Part shown: piece by piece, positions 25,724-33,682 of the stretch | Layout: every line of letters starts with the position of its first letter | Numbering within the stretch: position 1 is the first letter of the stretch | Source of the DNA: Aureisphaera sp963669405 | GTDB lineage: Bacteria > Bacteroidota > Bacteroidia > Flavobacteriales > Flavobacteriaceae | Assembly (NCBI GenBank): GCA_963669405.2 | Contig: CAXXHF010000002.1 | Coordinates: 2,852,001 to 2,916,000, forward strand | Direction of reading: 5' to 3' | DNA: 64,000 bases | Made by a program: the position numbers and the translations under genes | Notes under the pieces: generated by a model | The model's database searches: none | What the model saw: only the letters and a program-made list of their open reading frames with translations | What the model was told of the DNA's origin: nothing

Positions 25724-26859
25724 GCATTCCAAGTGGCTAGGTATTTTTTTGCCACTTTTTTATACTCATGTTCTTTTTCTACAAAGTTTCTAGCATTATT
25801 TCCAATTCTTGAAATATCATCAGGATGTTCAATAAGCCATGATAATTTGGAAACCAAATAATCCACATTTGGCAAGGCATTGATGCAAATTTCATCATTA
25901 TTTACACCGTAATACTCCAAGAACTCTTGCTCTGCACCAGTAAATACCACTTTGCCACGAGCCATTGCTTCTAAGGCATTGTATCCTTGATCATAACCAA
26001 ATACTTGATCCAGTATAATATGGGCACTATCAAATAAAGCAATGTATTCTTTGTAAGGAATGCTGGTTACCTTTACAATCTTCACCTTGTTACCATATTT
26101 ATGTTCAATGATGTCTAATGCTTTTTCAAAATAAGGAACTCCTTTGGCAAATTGATTTCCAAGATTAATCCCCAAAAACAGGGTAATCGTATCGGTTATT
26201 GCGGGCGGATGGTATTTAATACGATCCAAATTAACTGGATTGGGTATAAGCCCCTTAAATTTTGGATGTCCATGAAGTGGCAGTACATAGTCAAAATCTG
26301 AAGCTATGATACCAGAAACATGCTTCATAAGGAGTTGATGGGTCTTTTGGTGGCTTTCTTTACCGTAATCCAAAATATATTGAACCGTTGGTTTAAGGGC
26401 AGGATTTTCAAAATACGGGGTTAGTATGGAGTATTTGGGTTTTTTGGCTAAAAGGAAATTGACCACAAAAGTATCTGCACCACATGAAAGTAAATAGATT
26501 TTCTTATTGTTTTTGAATATAGCTTTTAGGAGTCTACGTTCCAACCATGGCATTGTTTTAATAGGCTTTTCATTAATAAGTTGGACCACATCATATCCTT
26601 TAAGCCTAGACTGCTTTCTCCAAAATTTAACACCCCGTTCTAAGGTTAGCAAGTCAAATTTAAAAACCCGAAAAAATGCTTTCCGAAATAAATCAATGAT
26701 TGGAAGGGTAAAAAAAGAGGGGCGGATGGAAACATCTACTTCAAAGTTTTTAAAACCATCGCCATCTCCCACCAAAGTAACCTCGTGACCTAAAGAAATG
26801 AGGCCTTCTTTTAAATTGTTGTGAAGACGACTGTACTCTCCCAATAATAAAACTTTCAT
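25720..26859 (-). CDS. GT-B glycosyltransferase
   Basis: A 379-residue two-Rossmann-domain glycosyltransferase (GT1/GT4-like). It begins KVLLLGEYSRLHNNL, has a CGADTF loop in the middle, and ends with the donor-binding segment GYNALEAMARGKVV followed by a helix typical of GT4 (HPDDISRIGNNARNF). Probably cytosolic or membrane-associated in glycan assembly. Its start region shares overlapping promoter boxes with the divergent glycosyltransferase at 26898. Confidence 0.75.
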   Translation of the reverse strand: MKVLLLGEYSRLHNNLKEGLISLGHEVTLVGDGDGFKNFEVDVSIRPSFFTLPIIDLFRKAFFRVFKFDLLTLERGVKFWRKQSRLKGYDVVQLINEKPIKTMPWLERRLLKAIFKNNKKIYLLSCGADTFVVNFLLAKKPKYSILTPYFENPALKPTVQYILDYGKESHQKTHQLLMKHVSGIIASDFDYVLPLHGHPKFKGLIPNPVNLDRIKYHPPAITDTITLFLGINLGNQFAKGVPYFEKALDIIEHKYGNKVKIVKVTSIPYKEYIALFDSAHIILDQVFGYDQGYNALEAMARGKVVFTGAEQEFLEYYGVNNDEICINALPNVDYLVSKLSWLIEHPDDISRIGNNARNFVEKEHEYKKVAKKYLATWNA

Positions 26860-26865
26860 AAAAGT

Positions 26866-26906
26866 TATATTTGTCCCAAAGTTAAGTTTTTAAGCGTATG
26901 GCACAA
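26866..26906. promoter_or_regulatory. Overlapping divergent promoters of two glycosyltransferases
   Basis: The 38-bp gap between the two ATGs holds a perfect rightward -7 TATATTTG (26866-26873) and a perfect leftward -7 TAACTTTG (26884-26877) with its -33 TTG at 26906-26904, 19 nt away. The two polymerase footprints would overlap, so only one promoter could be occupied at a time. Confidence 0.6.
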
Positions 26907-28001
26907 CCCAAATATAAAATTGCTTTAGTGGGGAATACCCTAAGCAATGGGGGAGCAGAGAAAGCCCAAGCAAGGTTGTCCCAGTTTTTGGATACCCGCG
27001 GTATTGAGGTGCATCATATTTTGGTGACCAATAAAATCACGTATCCCTATGCTGGTAAGATATTTAATATGGGGCTTCTTAAAAACACTTCCAATGATAT
27101 TTTCAATAAACTAAAACGACTTTCTGCCCTTAGGAAGTACCTGAAAAAAGAAAACTTCGATTATATCATTGATTTTCGAGTGAAGAATAACTACTTACAG
27201 GAAAGTTTAATTGCAAATTGGGTGTACAATGTGCCCTATATTATGAGTATTCGGAGTTTCAATACCGATTATTATTTTCCAAAGAACAAAAAAAAGGCAT
27301 CTCGTATCTATAGAAAGTCTTATGGGATTGTGGCAGTTTCTAAAGCCCTTCAGAAGAAAATAGAAACCGATTTTGGATATCAGAATGTACATACCATTTA
27401 CAATGGGTTGGATTTTGCAGAACTCCAAAAATTGGCAGCTTCTCCTCATAATGTTGAGTTTCCATACATCTTGGGGATTGGCCGAATGCAAGCAGGGATT
27501 AAACAATTTGATCATCTTATAGAAGCATATCATCAGTCTTCTGCTCGTAAGAAAGGAATTCATTTGGTCTTGGTTGGAGAAGGAGAGGATGTATCCAGAT
27601 ATCAAGAACTTACTCGTAAACTGAATTTGGAAAAAGAAGTTCATTTTTATCCCTTTACTGAAAACCCATTTCCATATTTCAAGAATGCCTATCTCACAGC
27701 ACTCACCAGCAAATATGAAGGATTCCCCAATGTGTTGATAGAGAGTTTAGCCTTGGGAACCCCAGTAGTTTCATATGATTGTGAATCCGGGCCCAATGAA
27801 ATTATTAAGGATAGGTATAATGGACTTTTAATAAAAGACCAAGAGATGTTGGCCATGAAAGAGGGTATTGATTGTATGGTGAATGATCCGGACCTTTATA
27901 AAACTTGTAAAAATAATGCAGTTTCTAGCGTTTCAAAATTCACCCTTGAAACGGTAGGGGAGCAATGGCTGAAGTGTATGAAACTGGATCAATTACTATA
28001 A
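26898..28001 (+). CDS. Family 4 glycosyltransferase
   Basis: A 367-residue GT-B retaining glycosyltransferase (GT4). The N-terminal domain has NGGAEKAQARLSQFL; the C-terminal domain has LGIGRMQAGIKQFDHLIEA, LVGEGEDVSRYQEL and the EX7E motif in YEGFPNVLIESLALGTPVV followed by GPNEII. It should add a hexose or N-acetylhexosamine in glycan assembly. The last 13 nt overlap the convergent glycosyltransferase gene. Confidence 0.85.
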   Translation: MAQPKYKIALVGNTLSNGGAEKAQARLSQFLDTRGIEVHHILVTNKITYPYAGKIFNMGLLKNTSNDIFNKLKRLSALRKYLKKENFDYIIDFRVKNNYLQESLIANWVYNVPYIMSIRSFNTDYYFPKNKKKASRIYRKSYGIVAVSKALQKKIETDFGYQNVHTIYNGLDFAELQKLAASPHNVEFPYILGIGRMQAGIKQFDHLIEAYHQSSARKKGIHLVLVGEGEDVSRYQELTRKLNLEKEVHFYPFTENPFPYFKNAYLTALTSKYEGFPNVLIESLALGTPVVSYDCESGPNEIIKDRYNGLLIKDQEMLAMKEGIDCMVNDPDLYKTCKNNAVSSVSKFTLETVGEQWLKCMKLDQLL

Positions 28002-28930
28002 CTGTTTACTGAAACCCCAATATTCTGTAGCGTAAGCTTGATTTTGGTAACCCAGATAAGAAAAACCCTTGGAAGGCGAATTAATATTCGTTGTTTCCAA
28101 TTCAAATTTCGAAAATCTATGGACCGGGTTATTTGAAGGTAGTTTTTTCTATCTCCACCAACTTTATAAAGCTTACCTTTTACATATCGCTGAAAGTCAA
28201 GATATCTTTTTATGTCATCCCTCTCTTTGAACTGTTCTTCATAAGAATCATAGTCTGGGATAATTCTGCCCTTTAACCCACTTTGGGTTATCTGGTTTTC
28301 AGAAACCAATAAATAAGTGACCAACACTTTTTCGCTATAAGCCAGCTTGTACTTTGCATGGGCTCGTATATTAAAATCGATATCCTCACTATACGTAATG
28401 CTTTCATTGTAATATCCTACTTCTTCAAAGACTTCCTTTTTTACGCATAAACAGGAAGGATAATAGATAGCCTGATTTAAATTGCTTTCGAAAAAGTTTG
28501 AAATAATGCCACGTCCCTTAAATTCTGGAATGATAAAATTGTGGCTTACCCTTTTGTTGTTTTTTAACAAGAGTTCGTATTTGGTAGCATATAATGCAGC
28601 TTTAGGAAAATCAGAAATCAAGGATTCAATAGTCTGTAAGAAGTCGGGTTTCCAAATATCATCGGCATCCAAAAAAGCGATATAATTAGCCTTTGCATTT
28701 TTAATGCCTGTATTTCTGGATGCAGACAAACCTTTGTTTTCTGAGTGCTTTATAATTTGAATGCGGCTATCTTTTATTTGTTTCGCCACAGAAAGACTCT
28801 TATCGGTAGAGCAGTCGTCCACTATAATGACTTCAAAATCTGAAAAGGTCTGCCCTAAGACACTTTGAATTGTAGAAGAAATAAAAGTTTCCTTGTTATA
28901 TAGTGGGATGACGATCGAAAAAAAAGGCAT
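27989..28930 (-). CDS. Family 2 glycosyltransferase
   Basis: A 313-residue GT-A enzyme with the classical GT2 motifs: FSIVIPLYNKETFI at the N-terminus, VDDCSTDKS, GLSASRNTGI and the metal-binding FLDADDIWKPDF. About 60 C-terminal residues are basic. It is translated with the upstream gene (3-nt gap) and overlaps the convergent GT4 gene by 13 nt. Sugar specificity cannot be read. Confidence 0.85.
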   Translation of the reverse strand: MPFFSIVIPLYNKETFISSTIQSVLGQTFSDFEVIIVDDCSTDKSLSVAKQIKDSRIQIIKHSENKGLSASRNTGIKNAKANYIAFLDADDIWKPDFLQTIESLISDFPKAALYATKYELLLKNNKRVSHNFIIPEFKGRGIISNFFESNLNQAIYYPSCLCVKKEVFEEVGYYNESITYSEDIDFNIRAHAKYKLAYSEKVLVTYLLVSENQITQSGLKGRIIPDYDSYEEQFKERDDIKRYLDFQRYVKGKLYKVGGDRKNYLQITRSIDFRNLNWKQRILIRLPRVFLIWVTKIKLTLQNIGVSVNSYSN

Positions 28931-28933
28931 GGA

Positions 28934-29809
28934 TTATTGGTTCATGAGTTTACAATAGTATCCTAATCGGTAAAGATCGTAAAGAAATATAGAAGGGTAG
29001 GACGATTTAAAGTTTACAAGAAATATTTTTTCCGTCATAGTAAATAACCCATACACTAATTTATCCAATCTGTATTTTCTGAGTCGCCCATACCATTTGG
29101 AAACACGGTATCTCTCTTTACCCATTTTTCCGTCTTCAATAAGCAATACTAAATTTTCTAATGCTTCTTTGGTTTTCTTCACAAAAACTGTGGCAGAATC
29201 CTTAGCATCATGAATGACAGGATTGTCAATATATTTTGGGTTTCCAGTTATTTGAATTACGGTATCGAAAAAAACGACGTCCTCACATCCATACTTTTTT
29301 ATAGATTCATCAAATGGAGCACTTAAGAACACTTCTTTTGCAATCATAAAATTGGAAGAGCAAATCACCGAATTATTCTTTATGTTTTCTGAAGTGAAGT
29401 TTTCCCTTTTCTTTGTGTATAACCAACGTAACCTATTTGGTTTTTTTGGCGCTTTCTCAAGATGGGTCATTCCCCCAACGACCAGATCTTGATCTAAATG
29501 AGCAAGATACCTTGAAAGGTAATCCTTTTTTAATGGGACAGTACCGGCATCTATAAAAAGTAAACGGTCAAAACTTGATTTACGTCCCAATAGATTTCTA
29601 ATGGCGCTTCTTCCAATATTTTCTTGTAAACGAATGTAGTTGCAGTTCTTTAGATCGTTAATCTGGTAATTTTCTTCATGAACCAGTGTTGAGCAGTCAT
29701 CAAATGCATTTATCTCAAAATCAATATTAGCCTGCAAGCATTGTTTTTGCAATGATTGAACCAATGGGAAAACATTGAGGTTATATGTAGGGATGAGTAT
29801 GGAAAGCAT
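28934..29809 (-). CDS. GT2-like glycosyltransferase with altered DxD
   Basis: A 291-residue GT-A family protein starting LSILIPTYNLNVFPLV, with FDDCSTLVHEENY and NIGRSAIRNLL. The usual metal-binding DAD is DAG here (LLFIDAGTVPLK), which may weaken metal binding or mark a subfamily. A later segment CEDVVFF resembles the galactosyltransferase ED motif. It is the first gene of a two-gene leftward unit with the GT2 at 27989. Confidence 0.7.
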   Translation of the reverse strand: MLSILIPTYNLNVFPLVQSLQKQCLQANIDFEINAFDDCSTLVHEENYQINDLKNCNYIRLQENIGRSAIRNLLGRKSSFDRLLFIDAGTVPLKKDYLSRYLAHLDQDLVVGGMTHLEKAPKKPNRLRWLYTKKRENFTSENIKNNSVICSSNFMIAKEVFLSAPFDESIKKYGCEDVVFFDTVIQITGNPKYIDNPVIHDAKDSATVFVKKTKEALENLVLLIEDGKMGKERYRVSKWYGRLRKYRLDKLVYGLFTMTEKIFLVNFKSSYPSIFLYDLYRLGYYCKLMNQ

Positions 29810-29894
29810 ATCAGTTTAGAGATGCAAAAATAGGCTTTTGGTTGTATTTATGTTTTATAATTAAACTATTTTAGAGGCATAAAGAAAGCAATAC

Positions 29895-30716
29895 ATGGAG
29901 ACCAAAACCATTGCAGATATTATTTTGAACAGGCTTATTGAAGAAAAATCAGTCCTAACAGCCCAATTTGAGGCCTCTAGGGCGGGTATTGGTCATTTTT
30001 ATGTAGATAACCTTCTTCCTGAATCGTTGATCAAAGAAATCTATGAAGTATTTCCAAGCAAAGATGAAATGGTCAGAAAGAAAAGCCTTCGGGAGTATAA
30101 ATATGTAGCTGCACAAATGGATCAATACCATCCTTTATTGGAAAAGATCATTTATGCTTTTCAGGATGAACGAATCGTAGCTTTGGTAGCGGAGATTTGT
30201 ACTATAGAATCTTTAGAGCCTGATGAGAACCTCTATGCTGGAGGAATCTCCTTAATGGCCGAGGGAAATTATTTGAACCCACATTTGGACAATTCCCATG
30301 ATAAAGATCGTGACAGATGGCGTATCCTAAACTTGTTGTACTACGTAACTCCAGAATGGAAAGATGAGTATGGAGGACATTTGGAAATTTGGCCAGAAGG
30401 ATTGGAAAATCCTCAAATTACCTTGCATAGTCGTTACAATCGTTTAGCCGTGATGGCTACACACAAAAAGTCCTGGCACAGTGTGAGTCCTGTGGTTGCA
30501 AGCGGAGAACGTTGTTGTGTTTCCAATTACTATTTTTCAAAAAAACCACTTCGGGAAGACGATACCTTCCATGTAACTAGTTTTAGGGCCCGTCCAGGGG
30601 AAAAGGTAAAAGATTTCATCTTGGAAACAGATGCTCAATTGCGCATGTTACTGCGTAAGGTCTTTAAGAAAGGTATTCGCGAAAACCCACATCGTTATAA
30701 AAAAGAAGATGAGTAG
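29895..30716 (+). CDS. 2-oxoglutarate/Fe(II) dioxygenase
   Basis: A 273-residue protein with a C-terminal 2OG-Fe(II) oxygenase fold. The iron ligands are visible as HLD (H130, D132) and H195 in KKSWHSVSPV, and R206 in GERCCVSNYYF fits the 2-oxoglutarate-binding Arg. The spacing and YGGHLEIWPEG between them match prolyl-hydroxylase-like (P4Hc/Ofd) members. The substrate may be a protein or a sugar. Its stop is immediately followed by the ATG of a subtilisin-like protease, with no gap, so the two are probably co-expressed. Confidence 0.75.
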   Translation: METKTIADIILNRLIEEKSVLTAQFEASRAGIGHFYVDNLLPESLIKEIYEVFPSKDEMVRKKSLREYKYVAAQMDQYHPLLEKIIYAFQDERIVALVAEICTIESLEPDENLYAGGISLMAEGNYLNPHLDNSHDKDRDRWRILNLLYYVTPEWKDEYGGHLEIWPEGLENPQITLHSRYNRLAVMATHKKSWHSVSPVVASGERCCVSNYYFSKKPLREDDTFHVTSFRARPGEKVKDFILETDAQLRMLLRKVFKKGIRENPHRYKKEDE

Positions 30717-32351
30717 ATGAAAAAGAGGATGTTATACGTTTCTTTATTTTTTGTAACCTTTTCTGTATGGGCACAACAAGATTTGGCATGGCTATACTTA
30801 AGATCTAAAGACAGTTTATCCCTTCCTTTTGAAAAAGAAGGCGATGCAATTGTGTATTCAGGATCTGACCCTGTACTTAAACAGGTGCTTGATAAATACA
30901 GCATCGTTCAATTTAAGAAAACACAGCGAAACGCCGAAAAGGAATACCTCTACAAAACCTATTTTGTAAGGGCCAATTCTGAAAAAATCTTGGATGATTT
31001 GTTGGAAAACGCCCCTCATGTTTTTGTTTCCGGAGACATCATTCCAGAGGAAGATAAAAAAATATATGAGCCTAATGATTATGGGCTTACGAGTACGATA
31101 GGTGAAAACCTTGGGATTCAAGTTAATTTGGACTATCTCGACTTTTTGGGACTTCCTAAGGCTTGGTATTATACCACAGGAAGTAAAGATATCATTATTG
31201 GTATTTCTGACGGAGCTATAGATACTACCTATACGGATTTTAAGGGTAAAACCAAGGTTAAAAAGAAATCTACGATTTCTAGCGGTCATGGCTATGGGGT
31301 AGCTGGTTATGCAGCAGCACAAGGAGACAATGGTTTTGGGACGACTGGAGTTTGTTACGATTGTGGGATTGTAGGAACTAGTGTAGGAGATTTTATTCAT
31401 CTAAAGCAATTGGAAGATCTTCTGAAGGATAATGTCAAGGTCATTAATTGCAGTTGGGGTAGTACCCTTAATCATGAATCTGCACAAGGGGCCATGAATA
31501 GAATTTATAATGAAGGTTCATTGGTAATTGCCGCTAGCCATAATATTTCCTTTGCAAAGACTAAAGGAAATAAACCGTATTACCCAGCTTCTTATGACAA
31601 TGTTATATCAGTAGGTACTGCCATGTATAAGTACCAAAATGTAAAGGATAACATAAAAATAGATAAGAAAGGAAAATACTATGCGGAGAATATTCGTGGG
31701 TATTTAGGAAGAACGGTTGGTTTCAAGGACAATAATTTAGATAATGAATTTAAAATATGGCCCGCATCTACCGCAAATCTAAATCCTGAGGTGGATATTC
31801 TGGCTCCCAGCGTTGGTTTGTTTCGCCTCTCCAGATACGTCCACAAAAACAGTATTGAATATATTGGAAATGAAGCTACCTCCCCAGCAACACCATTAGT
31901 ATCAGGAACGGTAGGGCTTATGTTTTCGTTATATCCATGTCTTCCAGTAGATGAGGTGGAAAGTATTTTGAAGATAACCTCATGGAATATTGATCATATT
32001 GAAGTAAACAGGCCTTTTAAAGGGATGTACGGGGCTGGAATATTACAAACAGGAGATGCTGTGGAAATGGTTTATCAATTGTACAACGAAAATGAAACGG
32101 CTTATATTAAAGATCAGGATTTTTCACGATGGAATTTTAAGCTAACCGCCTTATCTAAGGAGTTGAGAATTCAAGATCAAAAATTTAGGGAGGGTGCTAC
32201 TTTAAAGGTAAAAGCCAAAAATAAAATTGTCATTGGAGAGAATACCCACTTAAAACCAAATGCGGAAGGGAGTATTCGATTGACCATTGACCCTTCGCTT
32301 CAAAAAGAATGCGAATTACAACTTCGGGATCCTAGTATTCTTGAAGAGTAA
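30717..32351 (+). CDS. Exported S8 (subtilisin-like) serine protease
   Basis: A 544-residue protease with a signal peptide (cleavage near VWAQ, residue 20), a prodomain to about residue 135, and a peptidase S8 domain with Asp165 (GISDGAID), His191 (SSGHGYGVAGY), an oxyanion Asn in AASHN (276) and Ser389 in ATSPATP. After the catalytic domain comes a beta-rich tail of about 100 residues that is not a type IX sorting domain. It likely acts in the periplasm or at the cell surface. Confidence 0.85.
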   Translation: MKKRMLYVSLFFVTFSVWAQQDLAWLYLRSKDSLSLPFEKEGDAIVYSGSDPVLKQVLDKYSIVQFKKTQRNAEKEYLYKTYFVRANSEKILDDLLENAPHVFVSGDIIPEEDKKIYEPNDYGLTSTIGENLGIQVNLDYLDFLGLPKAWYYTTGSKDIIIGISDGAIDTTYTDFKGKTKVKKKSTISSGHGYGVAGYAAAQGDNGFGTTGVCYDCGIVGTSVGDFIHLKQLEDLLKDNVKVINCSWGSTLNHESAQGAMNRIYNEGSLVIAASHNISFAKTKGNKPYYPASYDNVISVGTAMYKYQNVKDNIKIDKKGKYYAENIRGYLGRTVGFKDNNLDNEFKIWPASTANLNPEVDILAPSVGLFRLSRYVHKNSIEYIGNEATSPATPLVSGTVGLMFSLYPCLPVDEVESILKITSWNIDHIEVNRPFKGMYGAGILQTGDAVEMVYQLYNENETAYIKDQDFSRWNFKLTALSKELRIQDQKFREGATLKVKAKNKIVIGENTHLKPNAEGSIRLTIDPSLQKECELQLRDPSILEE

Positions 32352-32356
32352 TTGTT

Positions 32357-33040
32357 TTAAACAGTCTTCTGTACTACTTCGAAGACTTGGTTTTCATCAC
32401 ATTTCAATGTTTTGGCAGGATACTTTAGAATAAGAGCGTAGTCATGCGTTGCCATTAAAATGGTATTTCCATTTTTGTTGATTTCTTGGAGTACTTCCAT
32501 GACTTCGACACTGGTTTGAGGATCTAGGTTTCCGGTAGGCTCATCGGCAATGATCAATTCGGGGTCATTCAAAAGTGCCCGGGCAATAGCTACCCGTTGT
32601 TGTTCTCCACCAGAAAGCTGGTAGGGATATTTAAAGCTTTTGGTTTTCATAGCTACCTTATCCAGTACTTCATCAATTTTAAGGTCCATAGCAGCTTTGT
32701 CCTTCCATCCAGTAGCATTAAGGACAAAAAGTAAGTTTTCCTTAATGGTGCGATCATTCAATAATTTAAAATCTTGGAATACCACTCCTAACTTTCTTCT
32801 TAAAAATGGAATGTCCTTTTCTTTTAGGTTAGCTAAGTCAAACCCTACTACGTTGCCTTCTCCTTCTTCAAGAGGAAGATCGCCATAGAGTGTTTTCATA
32901 AAACTACTTTTCCCACTACCGGTTTTACCTATAAGGTATACAAACTCTCCTTTTTCTATAGTAACAGAAACTTTTGAAAGAATAAGATTCTCTCTTTGGT
33001 AAATGGAAGCGTCTTTAAGAGACAAAACGGGTTGTGACAT
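32357..33040 (-). CDS. ftsE: Cell-division ABC transporter ATPase FtsE
   Basis: A 227-residue ABC ATPase of the FtsE/LolD branch: Walker A GKTGSGKSS, Q-loop VVFQDFKLL, signature LSGGEQQRVAIARAL, Walker B LIIADEP, H-loop ATHDY. FtsE works with FtsX to control peptidoglycan hydrolysis at division; ftsX is not beside it, as is common in Bacteroidota. LolD is the alternative, but the TPTGNLDPQTS-type end and the GEFVYLIGKTGSGKS opening favour FtsE. Confidence 0.8.
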   Translation of the reverse strand: MSQPVLSLKDASIYQRENLILSKVSVTIEKGEFVYLIGKTGSGKSSFMKTLYGDLPLEEGEGNVVGFDLANLKEKDIPFLRRKLGVVFQDFKLLNDRTIKENLLFVLNATGWKDKAAMDLKIDEVLDKVAMKTKSFKYPYQLSGGEQQRVAIARALLNDPELIIADEPTGNLDPQTSVEVMEVLQEINKNGNTILMATHDYALILKYPAKTLKCDENQVFEVVQKTV

Positions 33041-33071
33041 AATAAGCTTTTGTGTGAGCGAAATTAGGGTT

Positions 33072-33545
33072 TTACTGATTGGTTTCAGATACTGTTTCTA
33101 GTTTTTTCTTGAGACTTTCTATTTCTTTTTGTTGTTGAATGGTATAGAGAGTAAGCTCTTCAATTTTCTCCAGTAACAGTAAATTCATTTCCTTTAACGA
33201 AAGACCCTCGGTTTCTATTTCCTTGGCCGATGGAATATTGGGCAAATGGTGGTGTTTTTTTATAAAAGTTTCAAGCTCGGTCAGAGATGGCATTTTATAC
33301 GTAGGATTAAGTAAGGAAGTACCATCGTAATAAGTTTCGAAGACATAATCGGGTGCCACAGCTCCTTTTAAATCTACAATAACCTCTTGTGTATGTATTT
33401 TTCCTTTTACAGTGAGTAATTCATCTGGTTGGGAGGTTCCTATACCAATTTGACCATTTTTTTCGGTAATGTTCTTGAATCTATTCCTTTGTGCTGTACA
33501 GTTCGTAAAGGTGATGATTAAAGCTATTAACAGTAAATTCTTCAT
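33072..33545 (-). CDS. Exported tail-fibre-like (GIGT repeat) protein
   Basis: A 157-residue protein with an N-terminal signal (possible lipobox Cys in FTNC). It contains IGIGTSQPDELLTVKGKIH, APDYVFETYY, HHHLPNIPSAKEI and a C-terminal coiled coil (LLLEKIEELTLYTIQQQKEI). This pattern is very common at the ends of Bacteroidota surface proteins and resembles phage tail-fibre heads with a trimeric coiled coil. Role unknown, probably a surface-exposed trimer. Confidence 0.7.
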   Translation of the reverse strand: MKNLLLIALIITFTNCTAQRNRFKNITEKNGQIGIGTSQPDELLTVKGKIHTQEVIVDLKGAVAPDYVFETYYDGTSLLNPTYKMPSLTELETFIKKHHHLPNIPSAKEIETEGLSLKEMNLLLLEKIEELTLYTIQQQKEIESLKKKLETVSETNQ

Positions 33546-33682
33546 AAGAAATCGTGTTTTTCATCTATGTGAGCTTAAAAATAAAGTATTTTTTCGCTCG
33601 ATAATATTTTACGTGCAAAAACATACGTATTGGGAAATAAAACCGTTATTATCGAAGTGCCCAACATGCCCAAAACTTAGCA

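Noticed and set aside
12415..30716. Glycan region as a mobile genomic island
   Set aside because: No integrase, tRNA-border duplication, insertion sequence or direct repeats at its edges. It is flanked by kdsA/typA and ftsE-type core genes. Compositional difference could not be measured by eye.
30858..31400. 180-codon frame antisense to the S8 protease
   Set aside because: No start region or motif; the plus-strand frame has the full protease triad.
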